The translations under genes and the position numbers were made by a program. DNA of 64,000 nucleotides, from assembly GCA_963281255.1 (NCBI GenBank), contig OY725496.1, positions 2,790,001 to 2,854,000 of the forward strand, given 5' to 3'. This DNA is from Aphrocallistes beatrix (Eukaryota > Porifera > Hexactinellida > Sceptrulophora > Aphrocallistidae). The notes beneath the pieces were generated by a model. That model made no database searches and was not told where the DNA came from. It saw only the letters and a program-made list of their open reading frames with translations. Below are positions 1 through 10,139 of the stretch, one piece after another (the stretch's first letter is position 1; every line of letters starts with the position of its first letter).

Positions 1-5
1 AATAG

Positions 6-3000
6 ATGGTCTCCAACTCCTTTATTACAAGCTTTGGATTTCTTCGACATTGTTTCATTGAATTATCAAATCAGACATATTCTCATTCAAAACAATCTGA
101 TATCGCTCTAATTGAATGGGGAAACAGAAATGCTTATTTATGGGCGATTTTTAAAGCCCTGCCAGGGTATATTTGTAGGTTGGACAAAAAATTCTCCTCT
201 TGCATTGGCTTAGAAAATGCTGATCAGATCTTAGTAAGTTTTCCTCCTCTATATTTTCCCGACTGTATAAGTCTTGTTCTTGTTCCAGTTAGCATTTTTG
301 ATTGGAATACCTTAATACCAGTGAGCAAACAACTTTCATTAAAACTTTTGGAACAACAGCGAATTGTATGGATTGATTTAATTATACCTTTTTGGGTTCA
401 TACAAATGTTTGCGTTTATTTGAGAGTTGTATCTATTGATCCTTTGTCTGATTTCGTTATTTTACAAAAAAATACAGAGGTAAGATTCTATAGAGATATA
501 GAGCAATTTGATGAAAATGTAAGTAAAATAATAAATACAAAATATTCGTCCTATTATAATATGGTTCTAGACAAATCGATTGATGACGATTTTGTTCCTA
601 GTCTATTGATATTGCAGATTTTCGATTTTATTAAAGTTCATTTTACTGCTCAATGTTATCCAGAACGTGAGTATAGAATGTTAAATGTGGATATATTTAC
701 AAAAGTTGATACATTCTTTCAAAATCTTATCAGTTCTAATAAGTTTAAATTTATATTTCTTTTTGGTAGCCAATTCAAAACTGATGGTTATGACATAATT
801 TTAGAATGCCCAAGCTATGTTTATCCTAATGAAGTGTTTTTTTCTCATTGTTTTCACAGAAATGTTTCTTTTGTAATTGCAAATTCTTCTCAAATTTATA
901 TTTTAAAGCATTTAACTAAAGATGAAATTTATCCTCTTAGGGTGCACTCAGAGATAAAGACAGAATCAAAATTTTCAGCTGATATGACTGAAAGTAGATC
1001 ATATGGGATAAAGCTCAGACAAGCAATCCCATCTGAATGCCCCTTAAAAAGTATTACGATTCATATGTTAAAAGATGATTTAGAAAGATATGGTGAATAT
1101 AGATTAAGAAATATACTTAAGTCAAAGTTGCTCGAATTATCAAAGAATTCTCCATTCCCTATTAAAAATAGCCAAATATTAAATTTACAAATCGATTCTA
1201 GAATTATCTCCATACAATTCGATGTAGGAATATATGATACTAGAGTGAATCTGAAGAATGCATACTTCCTCATACACAAAACTTTGATAAATGACATCAA
1301 TATCATCATTTCACCCTCAATTTATTTGAAAGAAAATATTTGCAATTCATTGAAATGCATTTTGAGACTGAATTCATTCCCTGATGAAGATTTGTTTTTT
1401 GGCTATAATTCATTAAAATTAAAGGCAAAGAGAATAATAAATTCATTTTTTTCTCATTTTAATCAAATTAACAACACCCTTTGCATGCTTATCACATCAC
1501 ATTGTCCAATGCCAAAAATGGGAAGGAAATCTTTTGTAAGTTATATATTGCATCTGGCTTCAAAGTTGAATCCTAATATGTCAGTAAAGATTATTGATGG
1601 AATTTTGTTGAAAGGAAAAAAAATTGAACTTATCAAAACATCTTTACTAAGTTTATTTGATTATAATACTATTGCAATTGTATATAATATTGAGCAGCTG
1701 TTGCCTGAAACCGAAGAGGATCATGATATCTTTAAAAGGAATTTTTCTTTATTTCATTTTCTTTCATCATTAATCATGAAGAATTATCGAAAAATTAACA
1801 AGTTTCTTTTTCTTTCAACTTCTAGAAATAATCAATTGATCCATAGCTGTCCTACACATCAAGGTAATCATTTTTTTAACTACCAATTCGTTATCCCTCC
1901 TCCTTCATTCCAGGACAAACTTGGAATCTTTCAAGGGACATTCAAAGTGAATAAAGTGTTTTTGGAAAATAATATCAAATATGAGAATCTTATTTTGCTA
2001 TATCCAAAGTTAAAACCTGGAGATTTTAATTTCATCCTTCAGCGAGTTATTCAAGATATTCTTCTTCAAAATTCTGGTATTCATGATCTCAAAATTAGTC
2101 AAGATTTGATAAACCTTGGATTTGAGAAATGTATGTCAAATGGTGCTTTCAAAGATGATCCCTTTACCTTCCCTATTACTGAGAAAGAACTAGCTGATGA
2201 TATCGTTCAGTTTGAAATAAATGAAAACCTAGTATTTCAGCTAAAATATCCAATATTAATTAGTAAGCTTCCTATTATGCTAAAATTTGGAGTTCTTTTA
2301 TATGGTATGCCAGGGACTGGCAAAACTTTTTTGGCTGAAAAAATTGCAAAATTAAATAAATTAGAATTGCTCAAAATTAGAGGCCCCGAATTGTTAAATA
2401 AATACGTTGGTTCCAGTGAGGAAAATATCAGGCGAGTTTTTTCTACCGCTCGTTCCTACGCTCCTTGTATTATCCTCTTTGATGAATTTGATTCATTTGC
2501 CCGATCTCGTGGATTTGACAAAACTGGTGTTTTAGATAGAGTTGTAAACCAACTTTTGACTGAGATAGATGGTGTAAATCAGTTGGAAGGCGTAAGTATT
2601 ATAGCAACTACATGTCATCCTGAATTAATAGATCCCGCACTTTTGAGACCTGGCAGACTAGGTTGTCACCTGAAATGTATTATGCCTGATCATTCTAAAA
2701 GGAAAATTATATTGGAATCTCTTATAGATAAACATAACTTCAAAATACATAGCCTTGACTTGAAAATAATCTCAGAACTTACAGAAAGATATAGCTGTGC
2801 AGATTTAAAAGCTCTTATAGCAAATTGCATTCATGACTTTTTATATAATATTAATCCCAATTCGAGTTTAGAAGCAATAACACCAATTGCTCAGAAATTT
2901 CTAACACTCCAAGTTTTGACAAGTACCCTCAAAACTACAGATCCATCTATCTCTGAAAAGGAATATTTGTTTTTTGATATGGTTTACAAAGAATTTGAAA

Positions 3001-3050
3001 ATTCGTCATTTTCGAGTAATTTTGATAGAATTAAGGAAATCTTTGCGTAA
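6..3050 (+). CDS. PEX1: Peroxisome biogenesis factor 1, AAA+ ATPase
   Basis: PEX1 pairs with PEX6 on the peroxisomal membrane to extract ubiquitinated PEX5 receptor for another import round. The 1014-residue ORF is intronless. The N-terminal ~160 residues resemble the PEX1 double-psi-barrel N-domain (WGNRNAYLWA; then IVFP/FWV-like WIDLIIPFWVHTNVCVYLRV). The second AAA domain is intact: Walker A GMPGTGKT at residues 767-774, Walker B ILFDEFDS around 823-830, and arginine-finger region DPALLRPGRL ending near 885. The first AAA domain is degenerate: its P-loop position (about 498-509) reads SHCPMPKMGRKS and its Walker B position (about 556-565) IAIVYNIEQL. The start is the first ATG after an in-frame TAG at 3-5; because that TAG also fits a splice acceptor at the window edge, an upstream exon cannot be excluded. 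The protein is shorter than the ~1280 residues of human PEX1, mainly in the linkers. AT-rich codon use matches the flanks. Confidence 0.93.
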   Translation: MVSNSFITSFGFLRHCFIELSNQTYSHSKQSDIALIEWGNRNAYLWAIFKALPGYICRLDKKFSSCIGLENADQILVSFPPLYFPDCISLVLVPVSIFDWNTLIPVSKQLSLKLLEQQRIVWIDLIIPFWVHTNVCVYLRVVSIDPLSDFVILQKNTEVRFYRDIEQFDENVSKIINTKYSSYYNMVLDKSIDDDFVPSLLILQIFDFIKVHFTAQCYPEREYRMLNVDIFTKVDTFFQNLISSNKFKFIFLFGSQFKTDGYDIILECPSYVYPNEVFFSHCFHRNVSFVIANSSQIYILKHLTKDEIYPLRVHSEIKTESKFSADMTESRSYGIKLRQAIPSECPLKSITIHMLKDDLERYGEYRLRNILKSKLLELSKNSPFPIKNSQILNLQIDSRIISIQFDVGIYDTRVNLKNAYFLIHKTLINDINIIISPSIYLKENICNSLKCILRLNSFPDEDLFFGYNSLKLKAKRIINSFFSHFNQINNTLCMLITSHCPMPKMGRKSFVSYILHLASKLNPNMSVKIIDGILLKGKKIELIKTSLLSLFDYNTIAIVYNIEQLLPETEEDHDIFKRNFSLFHFLSSLIMKNYRKINKFLFLSTSRNNQLIHSCPTHQGNHFFNYQFVIPPPSFQDKLGIFQGTFKVNKVFLENNIKYENLILLYPKLKPGDFNFILQRVIQDILLQNSGIHDLKISQDLINLGFEKCMSNGAFKDDPFTFPITEKELADDIVQFEINENLVFQLKYPILISKLPIMLKFGVLLYGMPGTGKTFLAEKIAKLNKLELLKIRGPELLNKYVGSSEENIRRVFSTARSYAPCIILFDEFDSFARSRGFDKTGVLDRVVNQLLTEIDGVNQLEGVSIIATTCHPELIDPALLRPGRLGCHLKCIMPDHSKRKIILESLIDKHNFKIHSLDLKIISELTERYSCADLKALIANCIHDFLYNINPNSSLEAITPIAQKFLTLQVLTSTLKTTDPSISEKEYLFFDMVYKEFENSSFSSNFDRIKEIFA

Positions 3051-3552
3051 TATATGATGATTAAATATATGTCTTTTATATATTCTAAGGTACTCGAGAA
3101 GACTACACATGTTCGTATTCTCTAATTTAAGCTGAAATCTATCTTTATAAAAGTTTAAGTTACCAACAGAGTACCACCCATGGTGATTTGATGGAAAGGA
3201 GTTTGTAAACATTATTTCATGGTTTGGCTTTTTTAATTGGTATAAAATGAAATACAGTCGACTCCGCTTAATCACCATTCGTAAAACACGAAACCAGGGT
3301 CATTTCATGTCCTCAATTAGTGAGGTATTCCATCTATTAAGACAGCTATTTATGCATCTTTTTTGAAATTTCTACCGTTGGAAAAAATTAATATGCCTTG
3401 TTATTTTTTATCAATTATGAGACTATTTTTAAAACGTACATTTTTTGGATTTTTACGATTTTAACCGTTCTGTTCTTGAATTTGAGGCTGGTTTTTTATT
3501 ATAGTTATAGTCTGTTGCATAAGTATTCACTCTGCAAAATATTATGCCATGC
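3051..3552. other. Gene-free spacer with a pogo-type terminus
   Basis: No coding region was recognised. At 3255-3272 the sequence CAGTCGACTCCGCTTAAT matches the terminal repeat of the element at 49467-49672, so a solo end of a pogo/Tigger-like MITE is present; its partner end was not found. Confidence 0.5.
3060..3065 (+). promoter_or_regulatory. Possible poly(A) signal of PEX1
   Basis: An ATTAAA variant poly(A) hexamer lies about 10 bases after the PEX1 stop codon. AT-rich DNA makes such matches common, so this is weak. Confidence 0.25.
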
Positions 3553-4511
3553 TTAACCCTTAAATTACCGGGGGTCATTTCTATTTATAGCAAAGACCCC
3601 ACACTTCTAAGGTTTCCCCGCCCAAAATGACTTAACCGGAAATGAGTTAGCAAAAATCTAGCACCATTTTAAGGTTATACTCGTTGTAGCATGTGCGTTC
3701 AAAATCCGAAATATCTATTTTTGGACACACAATCTTCGTATCATAACTATTAAAATGTAAAGCCTGCCCCTTCTAATAATATCTATCCAGTCTTTCGTAG
3801 ACACTGTATGGAAATTTTTAAGTGCAAATTAGAATGCTTTCATGAATACTTAATTATTCAATAGTTCATTCAATGTACAGTTTCGTAGCTAAGCAACAAT
3901 TGTAATATCACTTCCATTAGGTATATGTGATAGATTGATGCAGAAGTTTATCAAGACAGCAGAGTTTAGATATCTGTATCTTCAATATAGTTCAAATGTA
4001 GCAAATTGTAGTTGACAATAGCTCGCAACAATCTTCTCTCCCCGCTCATACAAAATTTATTGAATTTCGCAAAATTCTGATGGCAGCTCTCTAATACTTC
4101 TCCCGAAAAGTAACCCAGCCCTAAAAGTTCTTCCTCTAATGACTCGTTCATATTGACAGCGATGAGATAGTTTCGGAGATGGTAAAGAAGAAAATGTATC
4201 TTGGGAGTTGTTCTGGTAAGCTCTCTAACGCGTTTCCTTATTTTGTCGACATCTTGAAATTGATCTAGCTCTTGAATAGTCATTTTTTCTACCTCTCCAC
4301 GCATTTTGTTGGATTCTTTTTGGAAGATTTCGATTGAAGTTTCCCAGTTTGTTTTCAACTATTTACCGCATACAGAATGCACCAGTTTGGCCGCTGCTTC
4401 CATTACTGGTACGAGGGGTTTCATGATCGGAAAGATATCTAAATTGATCTTCCCCGAATTTTCTAGGATGCGGATGCTAGCTCCTCCATTGTAACTACGT
4501 ACTCCCGTTAT

Positions 4512-5765
4512 CATAGGCGGAAAGTTTTGTCAAAAATCCATAATATCTGGGGGGGCGACCCATTCACAAACTACTAGTAGTATAATTTTTGCTCCTGTAT
4601 CTTGTATTTGAATCAATTAGTTTTTTAATTAAGCAATACTATGTTGATAGCCAGGTAATTAATATGTTATGATAAACACAATCTAATTAACGCAATAATT
4701 GAGTGGGACGAATTAATGAAGAAGCTGTTTATACTCAGACAAGCAATTAATTAAGTGCTGGCCCGAAAATGTTTCTTTCTTTGTACTGTTTTATCGACAA
4801 ATTCATCTGTGAGAGAATCAAGTTCCATTGTACGAACGATATCTCTGTGTGCAGACAAGATTGCACAATGGTTCAGCCTCTGTTAAGTCTGACTGCTTCG
4901 TAAAATATGTGTGGATCCTACGTAACATGCTAAACGAACGTTCAGCTTCGCATGTACTCACAGGCAGGCACAAATAGATAACACATAATGAGTGTATATT
5001 GGAGATCATCCATTTCAACGCGTCTTTATCGACGAGTTTCCTTCACGATATATCAACCGTCGTTGAGGCATTCTCCAGACGGCACCTTTTAAAACACATA
5101 TTCCTCTCGAATCGCAGATTATCAAGATGGACGTCACCATCATAAAAGAATATCAGCCTTGTCAGGTCTACAACTGTAATCTTTTCCTCTTCAAGAATGC
5201 AGCGAATCAGTTCCACTATGTCGAGATTTTGCTTTGAGTAACGCTCAGTTAGGGCCCTTGAACCTGTTTCCATCACCGATATAAAAATATCTGTGCAAAA
5301 TTCTTTAATTTAGTCACCAGTTGTCCTTAGGTTTCTTGGCGTAGTAGACCTGAATCAAGGGCTGACCATCTGAATCGGAAGAATCTCGAACTCGTTTAGA
5401 AGCCATCGTGATAACTCAAAGAGAGTAAGAAGCGAATCTAAATGCAACAATAACCCATTTATAAGATTAATCACAAATGATGTACATTGTAACACTTCAT
5501 GGGTAGGTATTCTAAGGATGAATATTATGCAACTCAATTAGAAGGGATGGCATTAAATCGAGGTGACACAATAACAATCTTGGAGTTATTCATTTTGGTA
5601 GGCGAAATTGTTGTGAATAAAATTATGGCTAAGAAATCGTTAAGATCTCAACATCAAAAATTAAACAAACCGGTTTTCAATTTCCAAATCTGGGGGGCCG
5701 CCCCCCCAGATTTGAAAGCTGGGGGGGCGCGCCCCCCCTGCCCCCCCCCCAACTTTCCGCTTATG
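4512..5765 (-). mobile_element. hAT element inserted in the preceding transposon
   Basis: Terminal repeats CATAGGCGGAAAGTT (left) and CATAAGCGGAAAGTT (right, opposite strand) are flanked by CCCGTTAT (4504-4511) and CCCGTGAT (5766-5773), a 7-of-8 match fitting the 8-bp duplication of hAT elements. The subterminal DNA at 5690-5755 is an unusual series of G/C homopolymers (GGGGGGCCGCCCCCCC and similar). The element is 1254 bp and carries only a C-terminal transposase remnant. Confidence 0.75.
4760..5537 (-). pseudogene. hAT transposase C-terminal (dimerisation) remnant
   Basis: Two adjoining minus-strand frames (5276-5043 and 5018-4818) read through LPVSTCEAERSFSMLRRI, the signature of the hAT C-terminal dimerisation region as in ZMYM1/ZBED-type proteins. 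The open frame for this piece continues upstream past the annotated methionine (KWMISNIHSLCVIYLCLPVS). The N-terminal zinc finger and most of the RNase H-like domain are missing, so it is a non-functional relic. Confidence 0.7.
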
Positions 5766-7702
5766 CCCGTGATACTGTTCGCAGGACCAACAAGCGGTTT
5801 AATCCATTCTAAGCATTCCTTGGCTTGTTTTGAATCGAAGACATAAACCTCCTCAATTTTGTTGGCCATACTCTCAAAATGGTCCCAATTTCTCATAAAT
5901 CCTTTCTCTTCAGATGTCCAGCAGTATAGGCAGGGATATTTCGCAGCACCTCTAAGTAAACCGCATATCAAATTTATCACCTTGAGATCCGAGGTAAATA
6001 CGTTCTCAGGCCTTGTCAAATCAATAGCGGGAAGTAGTTTAGGATTTTACGTAAATTATCCCTTGTCTCTGGAGCCTTCGTTACAGCAACAACCAAGCAC
6101 CTCCTTACGCTGTCTTTTTACTGTAACCCATGTGTGAGCTGTAAAACCACTTTAAGGTATCCTTTCCCATGATCCAATCCCCAACGATACATTTGCGACG
6201 GTTACGAACGAGAATCTTCAGCAAAGCTTATCAACGATTCGATATTATTACAATATACGACTTCTGTTTCCTCCTCAATGTAACCATTGGATTCATCATC
6301 ACTACCGCATACCCTGTGCTGTAATTTTAATTGTATTTCGGAAAATATTGGGGAGATTTGGTCAGCGTTGGTAAAAATACTTCGGGGACCTGCTGTTTTT
6401 ATCCCACAAGCTTTCATCCAATTACAGAGCTTTCGAAGGGATTCAGTTGACAAAGAGATTTCGCTCACTAGCCGTGATAAATCTTCTTTGGTTATGGAAG
6501 TCGATTCAAATGGTTTTCCATAGTGCCCATTAAGAAGACGTATCTTCAAGTGAGCATTTCAAATTCTGGAGAATTATCTTCAACTGCTCTTTTACGAGTA
6601 ACGCCGCAACTACCGCTTCATCAATAGCCTTTTTCTCCAGAATCTCAACTGTATTTTTAATTAAGTTGTCACGACTTCAAACGTGACCAATCTTTTGGGG
6701 AGATAAACAATGTTTGCAACTTCTTGTTCATCAGGAGTTGACCAACAAACTCTTTTCATGTGTGGCGATAGGTTCGCACTTGCAATTTCACTAAGATAAT
6801 CAGAAATTAGACCCTTGGATGAATTCTGTTGAATTATTGGCCTACTTACTTCACCAGTGTAGGTCTCGGAAATTGAGAAACCAAATCCTGAGTGTTTAGT
6901 CGTCACTTTGCTTAGAATCTAATGTGAACCCAATGATGCCAATTTGGGAACGCGACCTTTCAAAATGGAAGATGCACATCCTTTACAAATATGCTGTGGT
7001 TAAAAACAAAGGTTAGACTCGTATTCTAATCGATATCATATACATCTCTTACTGCTTCGACTAGCTTCTCACTAAAATCAAGTAAATTTTCACTGGTCTT
7101 TCTCTTTAAACAGATTCTGCATCGGTTTGCTTGTACGTGTTTTTCGTAGTAATTTATTATTTGGAGATAATGCAAATTCCTGAAATAATTTATTGTTTAA
7201 TAATATTGTATTATTCTGGTACAAATAATGATATTATATACTCGTAGATTAAAAACATAGAATACCATTGGAATGCCTGTATCAATGATAACTGATACGT
7301 GTGAGATTAACATTGCAATGTAATTGGAATGTAGTTTGGGATAAAGAAAACAAGATTATTGAACCTAGTTTTAAAATTAGATCGTATGCATCAAGCAAAC
7401 CACAAAAATTCGAAATTCAAATTTTAGGCTTTTCTTAGTTACCAGGACTGTACATTGAATGAGCTATTGAATAATTAAGTATTTATGCAATAATTCTAAT
7501 TTGCACTCAAAAACTTCCATACAGTGTCCAATAAAGACTGGATAGATAATCTTATAAGGGGCAGGCTGATTTTGAACGCACATGCCACATCGAGTTTAGT
7601 AGTGCTAGCATTATATTTTTTTGCACCCAAACTTGTATGGCTTCCCTACTAAAAATAGCTTAAACCGGAAATGAGGTAGCAAAGTTCCTAGGCGACGAAG
7701 GG

Positions 7703-8214
7703 TTTTAATAAATCCCAAATTTTTCCTAAAAGTCCATTCTATTTATTGATTAGATTTTCGAATTTATTTACTTCCCGAACCAAAATGACAATTAATATTT
7801 GTCAATTTTTAATTTTTTTTATGAATAGTGATGAGGTCATTACAGAATGATTCGTCATTATTTTTAGATGATAGTTGTCAAATATTTGAGATATATTAAT
7901 ATGCACATTCTATTAAAATTTCATCCTTTCTATTACCTAAAATGAAATTTCTAGTAGAAAAAGGTGACAAAGACATCATAATTCCTTGATGAGTCAACAT
8001 TTTCGTCTGAGGTTAGAACTTAGAGGAGCCATAGCCAAAAGACTCAAAATGCCCCAAACAGCTTTATGTGCCAAGCAGTTTCTTCAATCAATTTGTTACA
8101 GATATAGATATACAAGCGCGCTTCGCTTGCTTGCGCTGTGCGGCTTGCGGACACTTTGTGTCCGCCAGAGGCGCCCTTTGGGCGCCTGAGGTCTCATTGG
8201 TTAATTATTTGGGA
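7703..8214 (-). mobile_element. Repeat A fragments (5' part, then a separate 3' tip)
   Basis: 7770-8110 is a diverged repeat A 5' half ending in TTCTTCAATCAATTTGTTACAGATATAGATATA. 8111-8214 is a separate repeat A 3' tip (ACAAGCGCGCTTCGC, GCGGACACTTTGTGTCCGC, GGCGCCCTTTGGGCGCC) abutting the Helitron tip. The first CRE palindrome has mutated to TGAGGTCA. The 67 bases before 7770 hold nothing I recognise. Confidence 0.6.
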
Positions 8215-8216
8215 GA

Positions 8217-8290
8217 TTCGCTTTTTTGCGCTCCTTGCGCGGCGAACACTTTGTGTCCGCATGAGGCGCCCTTTGGGCGCCTATGTGTCA
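8217..8290 (-). repeat. Hairpin-forming 3' tip of the Helitron
   Basis: CGAACACTTTGTGTCCG and GGCGCCCTTTGGGCGCC are near-perfect and perfect short palindromes, preceded by GCGCTCCTTGCGCGG. The order and spacing match the tips of repeats A and B, which links those short repeats to this autonomous element. Confidence 0.6.
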
Positions 8291-9261
8291 TTTTTTATTT
8301 GTACACAGGCTGTATATTGTATGATTTAAGCAATTGCCCATAAACAATGTAAGGTTTCTCCATAAATTCAGTCCCTCAGGGTTCTCTTAATTATATAAAG
8401 AGGAGTGCACTTGGGACACACTCTGTACCTTTCCCCGAATTTATCGATCCATTCATGGGGGTAGAAATCATATTGAAATGATTCTACACTTTAGTTAACT
8501 CAATAATTCGCTAGCTTACGCAAAGGGAGCCAAGCAAATCAAACCTTCAGATATTTGCTAATAGAAATATCAATTCTATAGTTACTATCACATGTGCACT
8601 ATAGTGCCCACAAAAAGCTAATAATATGCACTACTAAAGTAGATACATAACATCGAACAAACTAATTGCAACTACCATAGAAGGGATTAGTACAACACTT
8701 TCAATACATACTGCCTTAGTAGAATAGTTTAGGATAATGTAATTAATCCCATTGTGGGAACCTACCACTCCGCTTATCTGAATTACTACCGAAGTAGCAA
8801 ATCTTCAATGCAGAGCGATCAGTTCACCTAAAGGAGCCATACCACTCCACCTATCTGAATTACTACCAAAGTACCAAATCTTCAAGGCGGAGCGATCGGT
8901 TCACCTGAGTGAATACTACTCCAATGTATACATCAGAACGCATGTTATTAAAACAGCACACTGAGTACAAATACAGTTGATCCACATTAAACATGCGAAA
9001 TAATCTGTAGAACGACTGAGATGTGCACTCTCTCCTGCAATAGAAGCATCTAGTCTCGGAAATAATTGCCATAGACTCACCATACTAACGAATAGTACAC
9101 AACACAATTAAACCAATGGAATAATCAGTGCAGGATACTAAAGTCAGTAGAATTATCGAGCTAACTATTATAGAATGGATCAAAGTTTCCTTGCCTATCT
9201 GCTGGTAAATCCGGTGAAATAAAACACCTAATTTACGACCATCATAAATAGGGTCACACTC
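8291..9261. other. Helitron 3' non-coding region with a 2-copy tandem repeat
   Basis: No ORF is supported. At about 8764-8915 a ~77-bp unit is repeated twice (ACCACTCCGCTTATCTG..., ACCACTCCACCTATCTG...), with about 85-90% identity by eye. Confidence 0.6.
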
Positions 9262-9900
9262 TTAAAGGAACTTCAGCTGTTCATGAATATAAACTGGCTG
9301 GATATTCCAATATTGAGGATCTATGTCGGTAGCATTAATTGACACTACATCTATCCGAGCCAAAGCCCCTATCATATTCAATTCAGTGTTAGTACCCCAC
9401 TCGTTGAGAACAGATACGCGATCCATATGCTCAATCAGTTCCTGATCACTGAAAATGCCTGATCTACGCAAAACGTTATTGAAATGCGCTGGAGTGCTAC
9501 TAAATTTGGAGATCAGACTGTGTTTGAGAATACGATAAGAGCTCTCACTACCAAAAATGACATGAGATAGAGTCCGATAGAGACAGTTACCGTCGCCATA
9601 CACTGGACACAAATAAATTTGAGGACCAAATTTATTGTGCAGTCTAGCTTTAAGTGACTGATTGTAGTGCAAAATAGGGCCACGCGACATTATATCTTCT
9701 CTATTTGGTAAAATCGCTTCATTCTCCAACCCGATTGATTGGGCCAGATTATATCGCATTGCGAGAGTGAAGTTATTAATTAGAGCGATTTCCGAATGTC
9801 CAGTCATACTTGGATGCCTAATAATTGCATTGAAAACAACATCAGACGATTCAAATGTAACGCGATTACTCTGAAAAGCATTGTTTTCAGGATCCTCCAA
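9262..9900 (-). CDS. OTU-like cysteine protease domain of the Helitron
   Basis: A 212-residue frame contains YGDGNCLYRTLSHVIFG, the OTU catalytic-cysteine motif (DGNCL[FY]R), preceded by an Asp in the expected place. OTU proteases cleave ubiquitin chains; several animal Helitrons (Helentron-type) carry such a domain with unknown function. A candidate catalytic His region is not obvious near the C-terminus (HEQLKFL is the last segment). It lies downstream of the helicase relic on the same strand, so it is either the C-terminal domain of the same polyprotein or a second gene. This is the least decayed part of the element. Confidence 0.75.
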   Translation of the reverse strand: MEDPENNAFQSNRVTFESSDVVFNAIIRHPSMTGHSEIALINNFTLAMRYNLAQSIGLENEAILPNREDIMSRGPILHYNQSLKARLHNKFGPQIYLCPVYGDGNCLYRTLSHVIFGSESSYRILKHSLISKFSSTPAHFNNVLRRSGIFSDQELIEHMDRVSVLNEWGTNTELNMIGALARIDVVSINATDIDPQYWNIQPVYIHEQLKFL

Positions 9901-10139
9901 TGTAACAACGCTACTCTGACTGAACTGAAGATTTTTGATACTTTACTCTTCCTCTCAGAATCAGCCATGATTACCCTCTTTTTGGCATGAGAAAGAACTG
10001 GTGACAGCTGAGAAGAATCAAACGATATATCATCCAGCGAAAATCAATCAATCAAATCCTGGCTAGATGACGAAGGCTCTCCAACGTGAGTTAGAAAAAC
10101 CTCCCGATATACGACATTCTTAACCAATACTCCTCCTCC

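Larger units (their letters stand above)
3966..6906 (-). pseudogene. Decayed gene of an unrecognised transposon-type family
   Basis: Open fragments run right to left: 6906-6661, 6549-6202, 6019 to about 5774, then, beyond the inserted hAT element, about 4500-4359 and 4358-3966. They contain CGIKTAGPRSIFTN, SDLKVINLICGLLRGAAKYP followed by CLYCWTS, and near the C-terminus RRLLRAIVNYNLLHLNYIE. The phrases resemble multi-copy invertebrate proteins of unknown function that carry a C-x2-C pair after LKxxNxxxGL; I do not know the catalytic domain. Frames change several times with stops between, and the reading resumes across the hAT insertion (GPANSITG on one side, VRSYNGGASI on the other). It lies inside the TTAA-flanked inverted repeats, so a transposase or accessory protein is the likely identity, inferred from context only. 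Confidence 0.5.
3557..7702 (-). mobile_element. TTAA-flanked DNA transposon with ~200-bp subterminal inverted repeats
   Basis: The ends read CCCTTAAATTACC and, on the other strand, CCCTTCGTCGCC; TTAA flanks the left end (3553-3556) and TTAA follows the right end within TTTTAA (7703-7708). Inner arms at about 3700-3890 and 7445-7600 are long inverted repeats, including CATGTGCGTTCAAAATC and TATCTATCCAGTCTTT. One outer block containing AACCGGAAATGAG (left about 3640, right about 7665) is in direct rather than inverted orientation, so one arm has been rearranged. TTAA target sites are typical of piggyBac and Kolobok, but the coding remnant inside was not assignable to either. A hAT element has split it. 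Confidence 0.55.

Noticed and set aside
6-3050. CDC48/VCP or PEX6 identity for the AAA protein
   Set aside because: The N-terminal blocks and the D2 wording (DNTGVxDRVVNQLLTEIDGV-like) match PEX1, and D1 is too degenerate for CDC48.
8068-8343. Short overlapping ORFs over the GC-rich tips (also at 27142, 35353, 47355, 51666, 55342)
   Set aside because: They translate the repeat A hairpin tip in several frames and strands and recur with every copy.
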